The notes beneath the pieces were generated by a model. That model searched no databases. It was not told the origin of the DNA and worked only from the letters and a program-made list of their open reading frames with translations. Of a stretch of DNA of 64,000 bases, positions 8,690 through 21,239 are shown one piece after another. The stretch is taken from positions 55,150,467 to 55,214,466 of the forward strand of contig NC_087068.1 in the NCBI RefSeq assembly GCF_963678635.1. The letters run 5' to 3'. The stretch's first letter is position 1; each line of letters starts with the position of its first letter. Made by a program: the position numbers and the translations under genes. Source of the DNA: Symsagittifera roscoffensis. Lineage: Eukaryota > Xenacoelomorpha > Acoela > Convolutidae.

Positions 8690-11270
8690 AAATTTTTGAA
8701 TTTGTTGCACTGATGCAGGAAGAAATAGCTAAAATAAAAGTTTTAAAAATATGGGTTCATCCAGAACTTTAGTTTTTGCTCTATTAATGTATAAATGTAA
8801 TTTTTTGTGATTTTGGAAATTTTCCAGAGAGCATAAATTTTTTGTACAAAAGTAAAGGCTTGGTCCTTATTACAGTCATGATACCATATTGATTTTTTTC
8901 GAGAAGAGCGGACCAGAAATCAAGAAATTGACTTTTCTGAAGGCCAAAAATTTTTTTTGTCAAAAAATGTGGACGTGAGCGCTTTCGCAGGGGAGCTTCG
9001 TTCGAGCCTTTTTTCATTGAACCCAAAACCTCAGATTAGAGTTAGAGTTTTGGACAGAATGCCATCACTTGTACGTAAAAAATTTGGGCGTAACTGCTGA
9101 TGCAGGGGAGCTTCTCATAACCCGTTCTGCCAATTGAAACCAAAATCTCAGTTTTCGTCAGAAGTCAAAAATTTTTCGTATTATACGTTTTGTGCTTAGC
9201 CGCTGAAATAGGAGATCTTCCCGCAACCCAATTTCTTGATTGAAGTCAATATCTAAGATTTAGAAAGGTAGTTTTTCAGAAAAGTCAAAAATCTTCATAA
9301 AATTGTGTCGAAAAAATTTTGGCGTAACCGCTAATGATGAGTAGTTTCTCATAACTTTTTCCCTCCATTGAAACTAAAATCTCAGCTTTGATGGGGTAGT
9401 TTTCAGAAAAAAAAAACTACAAGATGCAAAAAAAACGGTCAACAAATCGAAAATTTGACATTTCGAGAGCCATCACTTTTTGAGTTAAAATCTTTTGGCG
9501 TAGCTGCTTTTGCAGGTGAGCTTCCTACAACTTGTTCTACCAATTGAAAACAAAATCTCAGATTTGGGAGGGAAGTTTTGGGGAAATGCACACAAGTTTC
9601 TAAAACTGTCAAGAAAAACCTGTTTCTTCCGAGGTTCATAATGTTTTTGTATAAAAAAAAATTAGGAGTAACCGTTTATGCAGAGTATTTTCCGATAATA
9701 GGTTCTACCCATTGAAAAACTAAAATCTAAGATTTGATAAGATAGTTTTTGAGAAAAATCAAAAGCATTTTAAAACGAGCCAAAAGTCTCAAACACGACT
9801 TGGCTGAGGGTCATAATTTTTTTCGTTAAAAATAATCGGGGTTAGACGCTGAAACAAAAGAGCTTCCCACAACCCGCATCTTCAATTAAAGTCAAAACCT
9901 CAGATTTAGGAGAGTATTTTTGAGAAAAGCCAAAAAGTTTCGAAAAACGGTGGAAAAATTGTAATTTACGAGGGTCAAAAACTTTGTGAAACAAACACTG
10001 GGGGCCGGCTTAAAAAAGAATTACCTGTTTGTTATTGCTTGAATTGGCTGTACTGATGTGGGATGAATTGGGTAATTTCAAAAACTAGGCTTCACCCAAA
10101 GTCTTAGTTGTTTCTCTAATAAATTAAGTTTGAGTGAAATTTTTTGAAAGTTTGTCTTTTTGCCAAAAAAAATTGTTTTTTTTTGAAGTTTTATGGCGTA
10201 GCAGCAGCATTTGCACTCAGGTTTCCCACAACTTGTTGCGGGGTTAAAACTGTTGATATCAGATTCAGCTGGATAGCTTTTAGGTTCGGCTGGATTGGTT
10301 TTTCTTAGCGTCATAGATTTTTGTCAGGAAACTTGAAGGTAGCTGCTTATACATGAAAGCTCCTCTCAACCCTTTCAAATGATTGAACCCAAAACTCACG
10401 TTTGTTTTGAAGTTTTCGAGCAAACTCAAAAAACCAAAAAATGGTTAAGAAAAAATCAAAAACATGCTTTTCCCAATGCTGAAAATTTTAAATTGGGCGT
10501 AACAACATATGTACGGTAGCTTCCAACAGCTTTTTCTCTCCTTTGAACCCAAAATGTTAGACTTGGCAAGGTAGTTTTCGAGAAAAGTCAAATTGCAACA
10601 GGGTTCATTGAAAATCAAAATTCTATCTTTCTTGATGGCCATAATATTTTGTAGATGAATCATTGGGAGCATCCACTCACGCAGGCGATTTTCACTCAAC
10701 CTATTTTTTTGATTGAAACCAAAATCTTAGATTTGGACGCGTAGTTATTGAGAAAAGTGAAACAATTTGAAAAACCTGTCAAATAATCAAAAACTTGACT
10801 TTTCGGTGTGCAAAAACTTCTAGTTAGGAAAAGTGTGCATAGCCTCTCATGAAGGGTAGTTTACCACAACCCGTCAACTAGGAGGGTAGTTTTCGAAAAA
10901 CAATTCAAAAAAGTCAAAAACCAAAAGTTTTCCTTAAAGCCATAACCTTCTTTGTTAAAAAATTTTGGAACTAGCCGCTTAAGTTCCATAACTTTCGTTG
11001 AAAAAATTTGGGGAAAAACGCTTATGCAGGGGAGCTTCGCATAACTCGTTTCCTCTATTGAACTCAAAATCTCAGATTTGCAGAGGTGGTTTTTGAGAAA
11101 GTCAAAAAGTTTCAAACAACAGTCAAAAACTAAAATTTCAATTTCCTGAGGGCCTTAACTTTTTGTGAAAGTTTTTGGGCAGAGCCGCTTGAACAGGGGC
11201 GCTTATCACAACCTGCTCTATCGATTGAATCCAAAATCTCACATTTGTTAGAGTAGTTTTAATAAAAATA
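8690..11270 (+). repeat. Diverged satellite array with monomers of about 125-180 bp
   Basis: A recurring block can be followed through the interval: AAAATCTCAGATTTG, then a pyrimidine/G stretch and GAGAAAAGTCAAAAA, then GCGTAACCGCT...GCAGGGGAGCTTC. Core hits lie near 9025, 9145, 9250, 9375, 9550, 9722, 9890, 10550, 10720, 11065 and 11235. A separate block (about 8700-8830) recurs at about 10045-10150, so the array may have a higher-order period near 1.35 kb. Monomers are strongly diverged, so the array is old. It lies immediately upstream of the first host gene. Confidence 0.75.
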
Positions 11271-11921
11271 CAAAAATGTTATATATAAACAAATGTGCGG
11301 ACTCCGCAACAAGGACAATCTCTTTGTTCTTTTTTTTCCTTCATTTTCTTTGATGCTTTTGACAAAAACTTAATAGAGTTAAAGAATTGTCTCTGGAATC
11401 CAGGAACATACAGATTTCAAATTGTGCGCCTATCCAGATCCTAGTTTGGCCTCGTAATGTTGAACAAAGCGTTCAAACGCTCTATTTAACTCTAAAATTT
11501 TTCTTGCAGAGAAAGTTCAGGTTGGTTGGCTATTAATGATTCTTTTAATGAGTATTGTGATCGAACCGTAGAAATTTTCTATTTATTTCATTTTTAAGTA
11601 TCTGCTTTTGAGGAACAAACTTGAAACTTAATAAAAAACATCAGACACTATTATGCCAAACTTCAGTGACAAAGAGGTGAAATGATTAAATTTGACTCCC
11701 GCATAGAGTTACCATTTTAAATTTGGACCAGAAAAGCAGGGAACAAAAAATGTGCTACAATCCATATCTCTTTCAAAATTGTTTCATTTTGTTTTGCCTC
11801 AAAATTATACCAAAATGTGACACGCAAAGTGAACAAACTAACTTTTCCGTTTTTATTCACGTGAAAAATTTCTGCTTCAATCTTCAACTTTTTGGGTTTG
11901 CGTGAAATAATCATTTTAACA
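11271..11921 (+). other. Upstream region of the first protease-homologue gene
   Basis: No coding frame supported. Contains the segment GTCTCTGGAATCC...GTGCGCCTATCC...TTTGGCCTCG (11388-11460), which recurs in diverged form at 38998-39070 and, inverted, at 14625-14665, so it is part of a dispersed repeat. A TATA box could not be chosen with confidence. Confidence 0.4.
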
Positions 11922-14900
11922 ATGGTAATGATCAATTACAAGAACGAAACTACACGAAAAGCTTTGCAACTGTTTGTTTTTTGGAGCCTTAATACCAGAG
12001 TTGTACAGTCGATTATAGGTAAAGAGTTCATGTTCAAGTATGCCCTTTAAGCATTGATTTTATTAATGATATTTTGGGTTTCAGGCGGAAACTCGGTCAA
12101 CACTTCTACCAAATACCCCTTTTTCGTTCGAGTTCTTGTGTAAGTAAAAACTAAAAGAGTTTTTGTGTAAGTAAAAACCAAAAGGGTTTTTGTGTAAGTA
12201 AAAACCAAAAGAGTTCATTTGTAAGTACAAGCAAAAAGAGCACTCCCAATTTCAAGCTAATCTTTTTTGATTTTTTTTCAAGAGTTTGCATTCGAACTGG
12301 TGTGTTAAACCGTAGTGTCAAACACCGCATCTAAATATTCAGCTTTGACTCAATTACAAAACACTTAACACTTTTGATCTAAGAATTTCTTTAGGTAAGT
12401 TAATTGGTTTTTTAAGTCCTTTTTTGTGTCTTTTGCTCAGGTCGAGTCCCAGTAACTTCTACGACGTAAAGGAGTGTGGGGGAACCATTCTAAACACCAC
12501 GCATGTCGTCACCGCAGCTAAGTGTCTAAACAGATATGACCCTGAAAACAAAACCTACTGTAAGGTTTTTTCAAATTTTTTAAAATACGCTTTCAAAAAA
12601 CAAAGAACGGTTTTTAGGAGAATTATTAAGAGCTTTGAAACTTTTTAATTTATCGTTAATACGAAGCTAAATATCAATCAGTACTCCATAATAATTAGTT
12701 CACATAGATATTTGCATGTAACAATCGTTTTCAAGATTGAACAACCATATATTTTCCAAGATGATTATTTTAAACTTAGAATTTTCAAATTATCAGACAT
12801 TTATCAAGGCGTATATAAACAAGACATACAAAAGAAATAGGAGTTTTTAGCCTGTTTGAAAACAGTTATCCAGAGAAACAGAAAAAAAATCCAGTTTTTG
12901 TGTATCCATGACTACGTTACAAACAAAAAATTAAAATTAGCTTGCAAATTTTTTTTTGAAAATTGTTTGTTTGAGTACAAAAACTGATTTGCGGTTGAAA
13001 AAAAAATTGGGGTAATTTCAAAAATAATTGGGAAATTTTTTGTTGTCGCCATCAAAAAAAAGCTAGTCATACCATTTTCATATGTGGAAATTGTATGATA
13101 ACTTTTTTTTCCAAAAAAAAACTATAGTTTTTTTTTCATCACCAGACTGTTTAATTTAGTTCAAATAGCCGCAGAAACTAGTTCGAGTCTTTTTTCAATG
13201 ATTTTTTGAACTGTATGAAAATTGTAAGACTAGCATTTTTCCATACATTTAATGTATGGAAATGTATGATAAGCGTTTTTGGTGAATGGAATTGTAAGAT
13301 AAGCATTTTCGGTTCCCGTACCCAGGGGATTTTCTTTGCAAGATCTGAAATTCTTTGTTTCTAACATAAGTTGCTTCTGAGATCTGAAAATCTTTATTTC
13401 AGATATTGATAAGAGTTTACAAAATTCAGATCTGAATTTTGAATCAGAAATGGAAAATTTCAGATCTGAAATAACGTTGGAAAACAAAATTTCAGATCTG
13501 AAATCAGATCTGAGAAATCCATTGTTAAATTATAATTAATGCATTTCGAGCAAAACATGTAGTTTTTTTTTTATTTTTTGAAGTTTCTGATAAACACAAT
13601 TGTGTTTAGGTTAACTAGCGGTCAGAAAAACTTCCGAATATTTTCACAAACAGTTCGAACTAAAATTCTTGTTCAACTGTGTTAAAAAGTTTTCAAAAAC
13701 TGTTAGAAGACCTGTAATAGTTTCGATTTTCGTGCTCTATTTATTTGTTTCCATTAATTATCTCATACTTTGGGAAACATATTTCTGCAGTCTCCTACTT
13801 GAGACTTTGCTGAGTACCTGCTAGTAGCTAGCAGAAGCTAGAAAAATCAAAAACAGCAAAAATTGAGTCCTGAAATTGAGTGAAATAACCAAGAAAAAGA
13901 AAAATTCAGACCTGAAATTAGATCTTAAATAACCAATCCTTAAAGTATCCAAGCGCTATTTAAACATTTCACAACCTATTTCAGATCTGAAATAAGATCT
14001 GAAAAAGAATATTTCAGATCTGTTTTAGAAAATTTGCTGGGAACGGGTTTATAGAGGTCAACCCGGGAAGGCTTTAACAAATGCCGTACAACTAAGGTAG
14101 CCCCTAAATCAAAAACAGGTGTTGGAAGAGCGCGTTATCGAGGTTATTGACCCCCGCCCACACAACCCCAGTGGTTTCCATGATAATTCAACTCGGATGT
14201 TTTGCTTTTCCATGCTATAAAAATGGCTTATAATGTTAACCTAAGTTTAAAACAATTGTGCTTAAAAATTGTTTTGATTCATTTTAGACTATTGAATTTT
14301 TAGCGTGGACCAACGCCGGATTAGTTCTTGTTCTCTCCGGTATGCAAAGTTTTCTCAAGTTTGCTTCTTTGTTGCTGTTTTGATAAAACTGAGCTGTTAT
14401 TCAACAGTTGAAGTCTTTTTTCTTCATGGCCAATTTATGTTTATCAAGGTCTAGTTTTCCAGACCTCAATAAATGAAAGACGAATTATTTTGCATCAGCT
14501 TTTTGGTTTAATTTTTTTTGGTTTAAGTTGTCGAAACTCAATTTTCGAAAACGTTTGCTTAATTTATTTTGAAAATAATTCTTCTGCTAATTTTTTAATT
14601 TAAAACGGCTCTTCTCAAAACAGACCGCGCATTGCGAGGCCAAACTGTAAACTGGATAGGCGGACAATTTTTTGTCTGAATGTTCCTGAAGTCCAGAGTA
14701 AAGTCTGCAAACATGTTAAAATTTTGTCGGAACGATCAAAGAAAATGATAGAACAAAAGAAGACGAAAGAGAGCGTCCTTGCTGCGCAATGGGCTCACAG
14801 TTCACAAAATACACAGTTTGGCCACGCAATGCAACTTTGTTTTGTTCAGAAAAGTAACTATTTTTTTTGTGTCCTACAGAAATTAAATAATTCTAGATTT

Positions 14901-17900
14901 ATAAAAAACTTAAATTAAATTGTTTTTCTTTCGAATTAATAAAAAAGACACCGAAAAAAAAGTGCAAAGAAAGTATTTCAGTCAGATCAATTTTGTCAAT
15001 TTAGACCAAAGTTTGAAAAAAAGCGATCAAAACAGCAAATTTTCTTGGAATTTTTGGACATACTTAAAGATATGGACTCCTCGACCTCAAATTTAAAGAA
15101 AACTTGCTCAAGGGCAATCATTTTGGTGAAAAAAAGTAACGTAACGTCAAGACCTGGAAGTTTATATTGACTTACAAAGCGGAAAACCAAGTGAAAAATT
15201 CCAACAACAAAAAAATTTTTTAAAAACAATAAATTTTGTTTTCCTAAAAAAACTCAAGACAATTGAAAATAAAAAAATGTTTTTGATTTTCCCAGGAACA
15301 AACACTGTTGCTTTTGACGATGAGGAAGACACGCAGCAAATACATCATCTGAGCCACTACTATTACATCAATCATTATGATTTCCAGCCCAAACTCTGGA
15401 ATGTAGCTCTGCTCGTTTTGAACAAACCTTTCAAATATGACGCCTTCAGAAGCGGTCTGAAAATTTGCGATGAAGCTTTAATTTCGCAACAACACCAAAT
15501 TTGGACAATTGGCATGGGAGTTAAAGACAGCGACGGTGCATTCCCGGAGTATCTTCAGGTATTTTTTTTATTTTCTAAACTCAGCCGCAGTTGGACCTAA
15601 AAGCAAAATTTGATTCAAAAGTTGAACCAAGTGTGTTGTGTTTTGAGCAAAATTGAGCGCTTTTAGGTGTCAATAAAGAATAAAAACAAAAAAATTTTAG
15701 AGCATTTTTTTCAAGAACTCGGGATACTAAGATTTATTCAGATGAATTTAACAATCAGAGAATAAATAACTGCATAGATCATTCCTAAAATCTAAGACGC
15801 ACACTGCAGTCTAGATTGACTAACTTCATTCTTCTACAGTTGTGTCAAAGCGATGTTGTAGAAGTACGTGTGTGGTATCTTACTACAATCATTTCAGTCA
15901 CTGATTACGTTAAAAAAATTGCTTTATTTCCTAAAATAATTATCACGCCTAAAAAATATTCGAAAAATGTCCGAACACAATTTTTTAACGGCTATTTTTA
16001 TCATTTGTGACTATACGGATGAACTTTTCTCCCCTAAATGTATATGAATTTGTGTTTTTTTTTCACCAGGAGCTTCGAGTACGATTTGTGCTTCATAAAT
16101 GGTGTCAGGATTCATTTGGCGATCCAAGTTCGAGAACCAGCATGTTGTGTTTGGTCTCTAGCAGGGAAGTCACGGATACTGCAGGCATATGCGACGGTGA
16201 GCGAGCAAACAAAGCCGTAAGCAGTCAAAAAAGAAAAAAAATAGTTATTGGTGAATTAATGAAAGTAGGGCAACGTAAAAGCATGTTTTTTTGTAAATAT
16301 TTCTACTTAGATATTTACATTTCATTTTCAACAAATTTTTTGTTGAGACTTTTTTGATATAATTAACTTAATTTGAGACAACTGGATTGATAAATAATTT
16401 TTTTTTCACTGGGAGAAAAAACTCAAAACAGAATTCCACTTTCAAAATTAGAAGTCGATCGCGTTTTTTCGTTAAGTTTATTCTTTTGCTATCTGATTGT
16501 GGAGCTTGCGCTCCTTTTAACAAAAGAAATTAGCTGAAACTAAAAAGGAATCAAAAGTCAAACCGGTAAAACATCAAATGTGAGCGAAAACTTCCTAAAA
16601 TTAATAAGAGTAACGACCGAAATGAAGACGCATTTATAGCTCTTGTGATTTTTTCCAGGAAAACTCTTAAAATTTGTTCACACCTAATTTTAATTTTTCG
16701 CAATTTGACTTGAAATATTTTTGTGGAACTCCGTGCGTATCCATTGTTAACAGGAGGGCAAACTCCACTATTGAACAGCAAAAGTTCAGGGTCACAACAA
16801 CGTGATCGACTTTTAGTTTCGAAATTAAAATTTAATTTTCAGATTTACCAGAGAAATAAAATTTTTAAGAATTGATCCAGAAATTTCAAGTTGCGTTAAT
16901 TGCATGACAGAACTCTCAAATATAAATTGATCTAGAAATTCAAAGAGTTTTAAGACCATCTGATTTTTTCTTCGAGTTTCAAAGGCTGAGATTTTTTTTA
17001 AAATAGGTCAATTTTTTTCTATTTCTTTGCGTTCATTACTCTGTTCCAGCTGTCGTTGGCTATGTTCAAAAAATATCAATAATAAATTTTTCTTGCAGTT
17101 CAAAGGTTTTGATCTTTTATTCTTCCTACAATTCTAAAGTCAACTTTTTTTAACTAAACCATTTTTTGCATTCATTGATTTTTTTTACTTATTGCTGCAT
17201 ATATCAAATTTATTTCGCATCAGTCAGCTCCGAGTTCATTTTATTTTTGGTCAAAACCATTTTCAAAGATTGAGCCTTTCAGTTGCCCTTCGACCCAACT
17301 TGACCTCCAGTCAGCAAAAGTTGCTCGTCGTGCAACTCCCGTGTTTATGAGAAATTTCTGTAGAACTGAACCAACTCTGCACTCAAACAATTTTTTCCAA
17401 ATAACGAAATTTTTACATGCTTTTTGTCTTAAGTTAGTCATACAATAAGAATTGCTAGTCATATAACTTTAATATATGAAAAAACAACTAGTCGAATAGT
17501 TTCATACAACTTTTGAAGTGCACGGTTTGAATAAAAAGATGTATGAGAATTGAAAGACTAAACCGCTTTCCCAACCCGGGAATGTGAAAGACGGAGACTG
17601 GCATTTTAGCACATGTGTCGATTAGCATCAATACGAGATCAAATTGTCTGTTGATTCCTGGATTCGAGAGACAAGTCTTTAAACCTGTTAAAAATTTTGC
17701 CGGAACGATCGAAGAAAACGAAAGAAGGAAAAAAAAACACAGAAGGAGCTTCCTTGTTGCGGAATCCGCTTACTATTCACAAAAATCACAGTTTGGCGTC
17801 GTAATGATGCCATGTAGAAAATGCAGTCGTCTCGCTGGCTCATTTAAGCTTTTAAAAATGTATTTACAATTTTGTTCAATGTGCACTTTGCCGACGTATT

Positions 17901-20431
17901 ATTTGATCGCATATGAAACTTCATGTTAATCAAGAAATTATGCATTTTTCAAACTAAAATGCAAACTTAAGCAATTTTTTTTTTGTTCGATTGAACAGCT
18001 AGTCAAGCATTTGTAGTTAGAAGCAAAAAGTTTGGACACACAGATTTAATTGAAATGAGCAATCAGTGCTTGTCGACGCTTTTTTGCATGCAAAATCTGA
18101 AGCCGAACAGCCTCGACTTTTTTGTCAGACTAAATTCAAAATGCGAGATTGTCGATTTTCCGATGGTTATGCTAGCCTAATTTTTAAATACTGCAATGAA
18201 CATCCAGATTTTACGATAAAACATTTTGAAGCTTTGGATGCAATTGCCTGCCGTGGTTATATGTGGAAACTCGAATCTAATTAACAATCTCCCCCTAATT
18301 GTATCTACTAAAGAATCTCCACACCTGTAAATAAAAACAGTAAATTCGCACTAGAGCATTGTACGTAATTTAGAATTTTGCTGCGTTCTGATGGGTCGAA
18401 AACTCGCTTCTTGTAGTTTTATTAATGATCTCCTCCCATTTCTTGAAAAAGGAATTGTTAAGTAGATCCCGTAACTCTGTTTTTTATGAACTTTCGACGT
18501 TATGTTTATTTCAGTTTTAATTTCCGTTGATGTCTAGACAGTTCCTTTTTTTAATTAATTCTGTCTGTCCGAATTTTTTACAACTCTATATATCGCATGA
18601 TACCTGTCACAACAGCTTTTTTGTTGTTACAGACGTGTTTCGAAACTCATAGCCAGATTGATCATTTTTCGCTTTGCAAGTTTAAAATAATTCAATCGTT
18701 TTCAATTCTATGCTAAAAAAACTCAGAAGCGTTTAGTGCGGTATATTATCAGCTAGTTACTGAATTGCGCCTCCATGCTCAAGAAACATCATTTAATTCC
18801 AACAAAAACAGCTAAGATTGAACTTATAGTAGATTTTTCTGGCTGATAACTAATTTATTTCAGGCGATGTCGGAGGTCCAGTGTTTCGATTGAAGTCAAG
18901 TACGAAACAACCAATTTGCTTATGGGGAGTTGTAAAGTACAGCCCATCCGAATGCGGGAAACCGTTTTTCGCGGCCTCCAGGCTGGATTTTTTCTATAAG
19001 TACTTCAATCGACAACCAAATCTCAAGTATTCAAGTATTGGACGATTTAAAGTTGAGAGTCAAAAAGTCGAAAACATAGAAAGTTGGACACTTTTTTCCG
19101 AGACAACGTCGATGTTAAGTAGCCTGACAACTAGCTCAACAACCAGCTCGACATCAAGCTCAACAACTAGTTCAACAAGTAGCTCGACAACTAGTTCGAC
19201 AAGTAGTCCGACAACTAGTTCGACTACTAGTTCTACAAGTAGCTCGACAACTAGTTCAACAAGTAGTCCGACAACTAGCTCGACTAGTAGTTCTACAAGT
19301 AGTCCGACAATTAGCTCGACTACTAGTTCGACAAGTAGCTCGACAACTAGCTCGACAAGTAGTCCAACAACTAGTTCGACAAGCAGCTCGACAAGTAGCC
19401 CAACTACTAGTTCGACAAGTAGCTCGACAACTAGCTCTACAAGTAGCCCAACAACGAGTTCGACAAGTAGCTTGACAACTAGCTCTACAAGTAGCCCAAC
19501 AACTAGTTCGACAAGTAGCTCGACAACTAGTTCGACAAGTAGCTCGACAACTAGCTCTACAAGTAGCCTAACAACTAGTTCGACAAGTAGCTCGACAACT
19601 AGTTCGACAAGTAGCTCGACAGCTAGCTCTACAAGTAGCCCAACAACTAGTTCGACAAGCAGCTCGACAACTAGCTCTACAAGTAGTCCAACAACTAGTT
19701 CGACAAGTAGCTCGACAACTAGCTCTACAAGTAGCCAAACAACTAGTTCGACAAGCAGCTCGACAACTAGCTCTACAAGTAGTCCAACAACTAGTTCGAC
19801 AAGTAGCTCGACAACTAGCTCTACAAGTAGCCAAACAACTAGTTCGACAAGTAGCTCGACAACCAGTTCAACAATTAGCTCGACAACCAGTTCGACAAGT
19901 AGTCCGACAAGTAGCTCGACAACAAGTTTTACTAGTAGCCCGACAACTAGTTCTACAACTAGCTCGACAATGATGTCTTCTCACAACCAAACAATACACA
20001 CTAAGGCAATTGAAAAAGTCACAGAACCGACAAACAATATCACCTTAGCTGATACGACAAGCAAAATGGCATCAATCAAAGCACCTGAAACTGCATCAGA
20101 TCCAATAAGCGATACTACATTGGATTTTATGTCTCAAACATCAAGGAAAACGTCAAGAAAAATTACATCCGAAGCTACCCTTATTACAACAAAACTGACC
20201 CACAAAACTGAAGGGGATATTGCAAATAAAAGGACAACAAAGAAGGCCAGCAACAAGACATCAGATGATGTTTTTTCTACCGTCGAAAAGTTCACGTATG
20301 AAACTTCAAAATCACCAGAAAATATACAAGCAATCAAAAGCAATGCTTTTAATATAGCATGTTTACACTTATTCTGTTTATACCAAGTTTCTCTTAACTT
20401 ATCTTTTGGTTGTCATTGGCAATTCTATTAG
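11922..20431 (+). CDS. Catalytically dead S1 serine-protease homologue with mucin-like stalk (gene 1, seven exons)
   Basis: Exons by splice sites and phase: 11922-12018, 12085-12139, 12441-12559, 14304-14339, 15296-15558, 16070-16196, 18864-20431; 754 residues. Residues 1-30 are signal-like, ending QS before IIGG, the usual mature start of chymotrypsin-family enzymes, but with no Arg/Lys activation site. The trypsin fold follows: ECGG..., then VVTAAKCL with Lys78 at the catalytic His; LWNVALLVL with Asn138 at Asp; CDGDVGGP with Val235 at Ser. Cys pairs 63/79 and 202/217 and the Cys231 partner remain, so the fold is probably intact while hydrolysis is not possible. Residues about 318-602 are a Ser/Thr/Pro mucin-like array; a hydrophobic C-terminus follows (about 725-754), perhaps a GPI or membrane anchor. 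Inferred role: a surface or secreted binding or decoy protein. Start codon less certain than the rest. Confidence 0.85.
12560..14303 (+). other. Intron 3 of gene 1, filled by a dispersed repeat
   Basis: Bounded by CT|GTAAGG and TTTTTAG|CG. From about 12780 to 14110 it carries a repeat copy whose inverted partner lies in intron 5 of gene 2 (37.94-38.72 kb). Shared landmarks are CAATTGTATGATAA-type hairpins, TTGCGGTTGAAAAAAAAATT, a CATGACTACGTTAC block and a CCCGGG-containing edge. A dense set of AGATCTGAAAT palindromic words lies at 13340-14030. Confidence 0.6.
14690..14840 (+). repeat. Dispersed repeat in intron 4 of gene 1, second copy at 17680-17810
   Basis: TTTTGTCGGAACGATCAAAGAAAA...TCCTTGCTGCG...CACAGTTTGGC in this copy matches TTTTGCCGGAACGATCGAAGAAAA...TCCTTGTTGCG...CACAGTTTGGC in intron 6. 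Both lie in introns of gene 1 in the same orientation. No coding content is supported. Confidence 0.6.
16197..18863 (+). other. Intron 6 of gene 1
   Basis: 2.67 kb between ACG|GTGAGC and TTTCAG|GC. Holds the second copy of the dispersed repeat above, ATACAA/TTGTAT hairpin words at 17440-17560, a CCCGGG edge at 17575-17580, and otherwise AT-rich sequence. A 72-codon frame at 18066-18284 has no recognisable family and no splice support. Confidence 0.5.
19121..19970 (+). repeat. Coding minisatellite, Ser/Thr mucin stalk of gene 1
   Basis: In-frame tandem repeats built from ACAACTAGTTCGACAAGTAG and close variants. They code for TTSSTSSSTTSSTSSP-type units (15-bp base unit, roughly 30 and 60-bp higher-order units). 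Family knowledge predicts dense O-glycosylation giving an extended stalk. The array is also open in an antisense frame, but that is a property of the repeat. Length polymorphism is likely. Confidence 0.9.
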
Positions 20432-21239
20432 GTAATTAATTCTGTGTTTCATTTGTTTTTATGTCTATTAATTTTTCAAAAATGCATCATCATTGGAAAA
20501 CTTTACTCATAAAAAGAATATACCTTAAATTGTTTGCACTGATATTTCTACGACAATATACGCCAGTCCTTCTGGTGATATCTGGCTTGAAGTTATCTCA
20601 TTTTTTCATTTTTCGTTCGGCAATAATCTTCATATTGTTAAATTATAGAAAGACAGTTCTGCTCTCGACACTGATGGCAAAAATGGGATAAGTTTGAACC
20701 AATAAGTTACGTGAACTTGCTCAAAGCTCGGGTAAAGGATGGCGCTTTATGATCAGCCAATTGTGGCAAATTTCTGGTTTTTCAGGAAAGGCAAGACCAA
20801 AATTTCTTTTTTTAGCCCACTGTGATTTAAGGGTGTTTCAAATTTTTATTTTTTTGCAGACAGAATAGACGCATCCGATACCTAAGAGACCCACGAAAAA
20901 AAACCGCAACCGAAGCATAATTGTCGGATTCAGTTACAGCGCAAAAGTATTAGCTTGAACTAAAAGATCAAAAAGTCTAAAGTTTCAAAGTATACTGGCC
21001 AAAATCCCAGGTTGCAATGGGGTTCAACTCAGCCAAAATTTAAGAGCGCCTTATTTTCAAAGTGTCACGACTTTTTTTAACACCCACTGCCACCGAAATA
21101 GTAGATAATTAGAGTTATTCCACGACTAGTAAATTCTGTCAGGTATATGAATTTTTGGTCGCAGAAAAAAAATTGACGCGACTGTCAAAATCAATAGAAT
21201 ATATTACGAATCCAACCTCGGTTTTATAACTCAGCAAAA
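20432..21239. other. Downstream of gene 1, no gene recognised
   Basis: No canonical AATAAA close to the stop. At 20890-20930 a GAAAAAAAACCGCAACCGAAGCATAATTGTCGG segment is a diverged copy of the end of the 60.86-63.35 kb foldback family (ACCGAGCACAA...). Confidence 0.4.

Noticed and set aside
18066-18284. Coding exon within intron 6 of gene 1
   Set aside because: No acceptor/donor pair keeps the S1 frame, and gene 2 has no counterpart.
19568-19834. Antisense open frame rich in Cys, Arg, Thr and Ser opposite the gene 1 mucin repeats
   Set aside because: It is the mirror of a 15-base repeat that is open in several frames; no start context or splice support.
19121-19970. CRISPR-like tandem array
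   Set aside because: Repeats are contiguous, in frame, without unique spacers, and the genome is eukaryotic.
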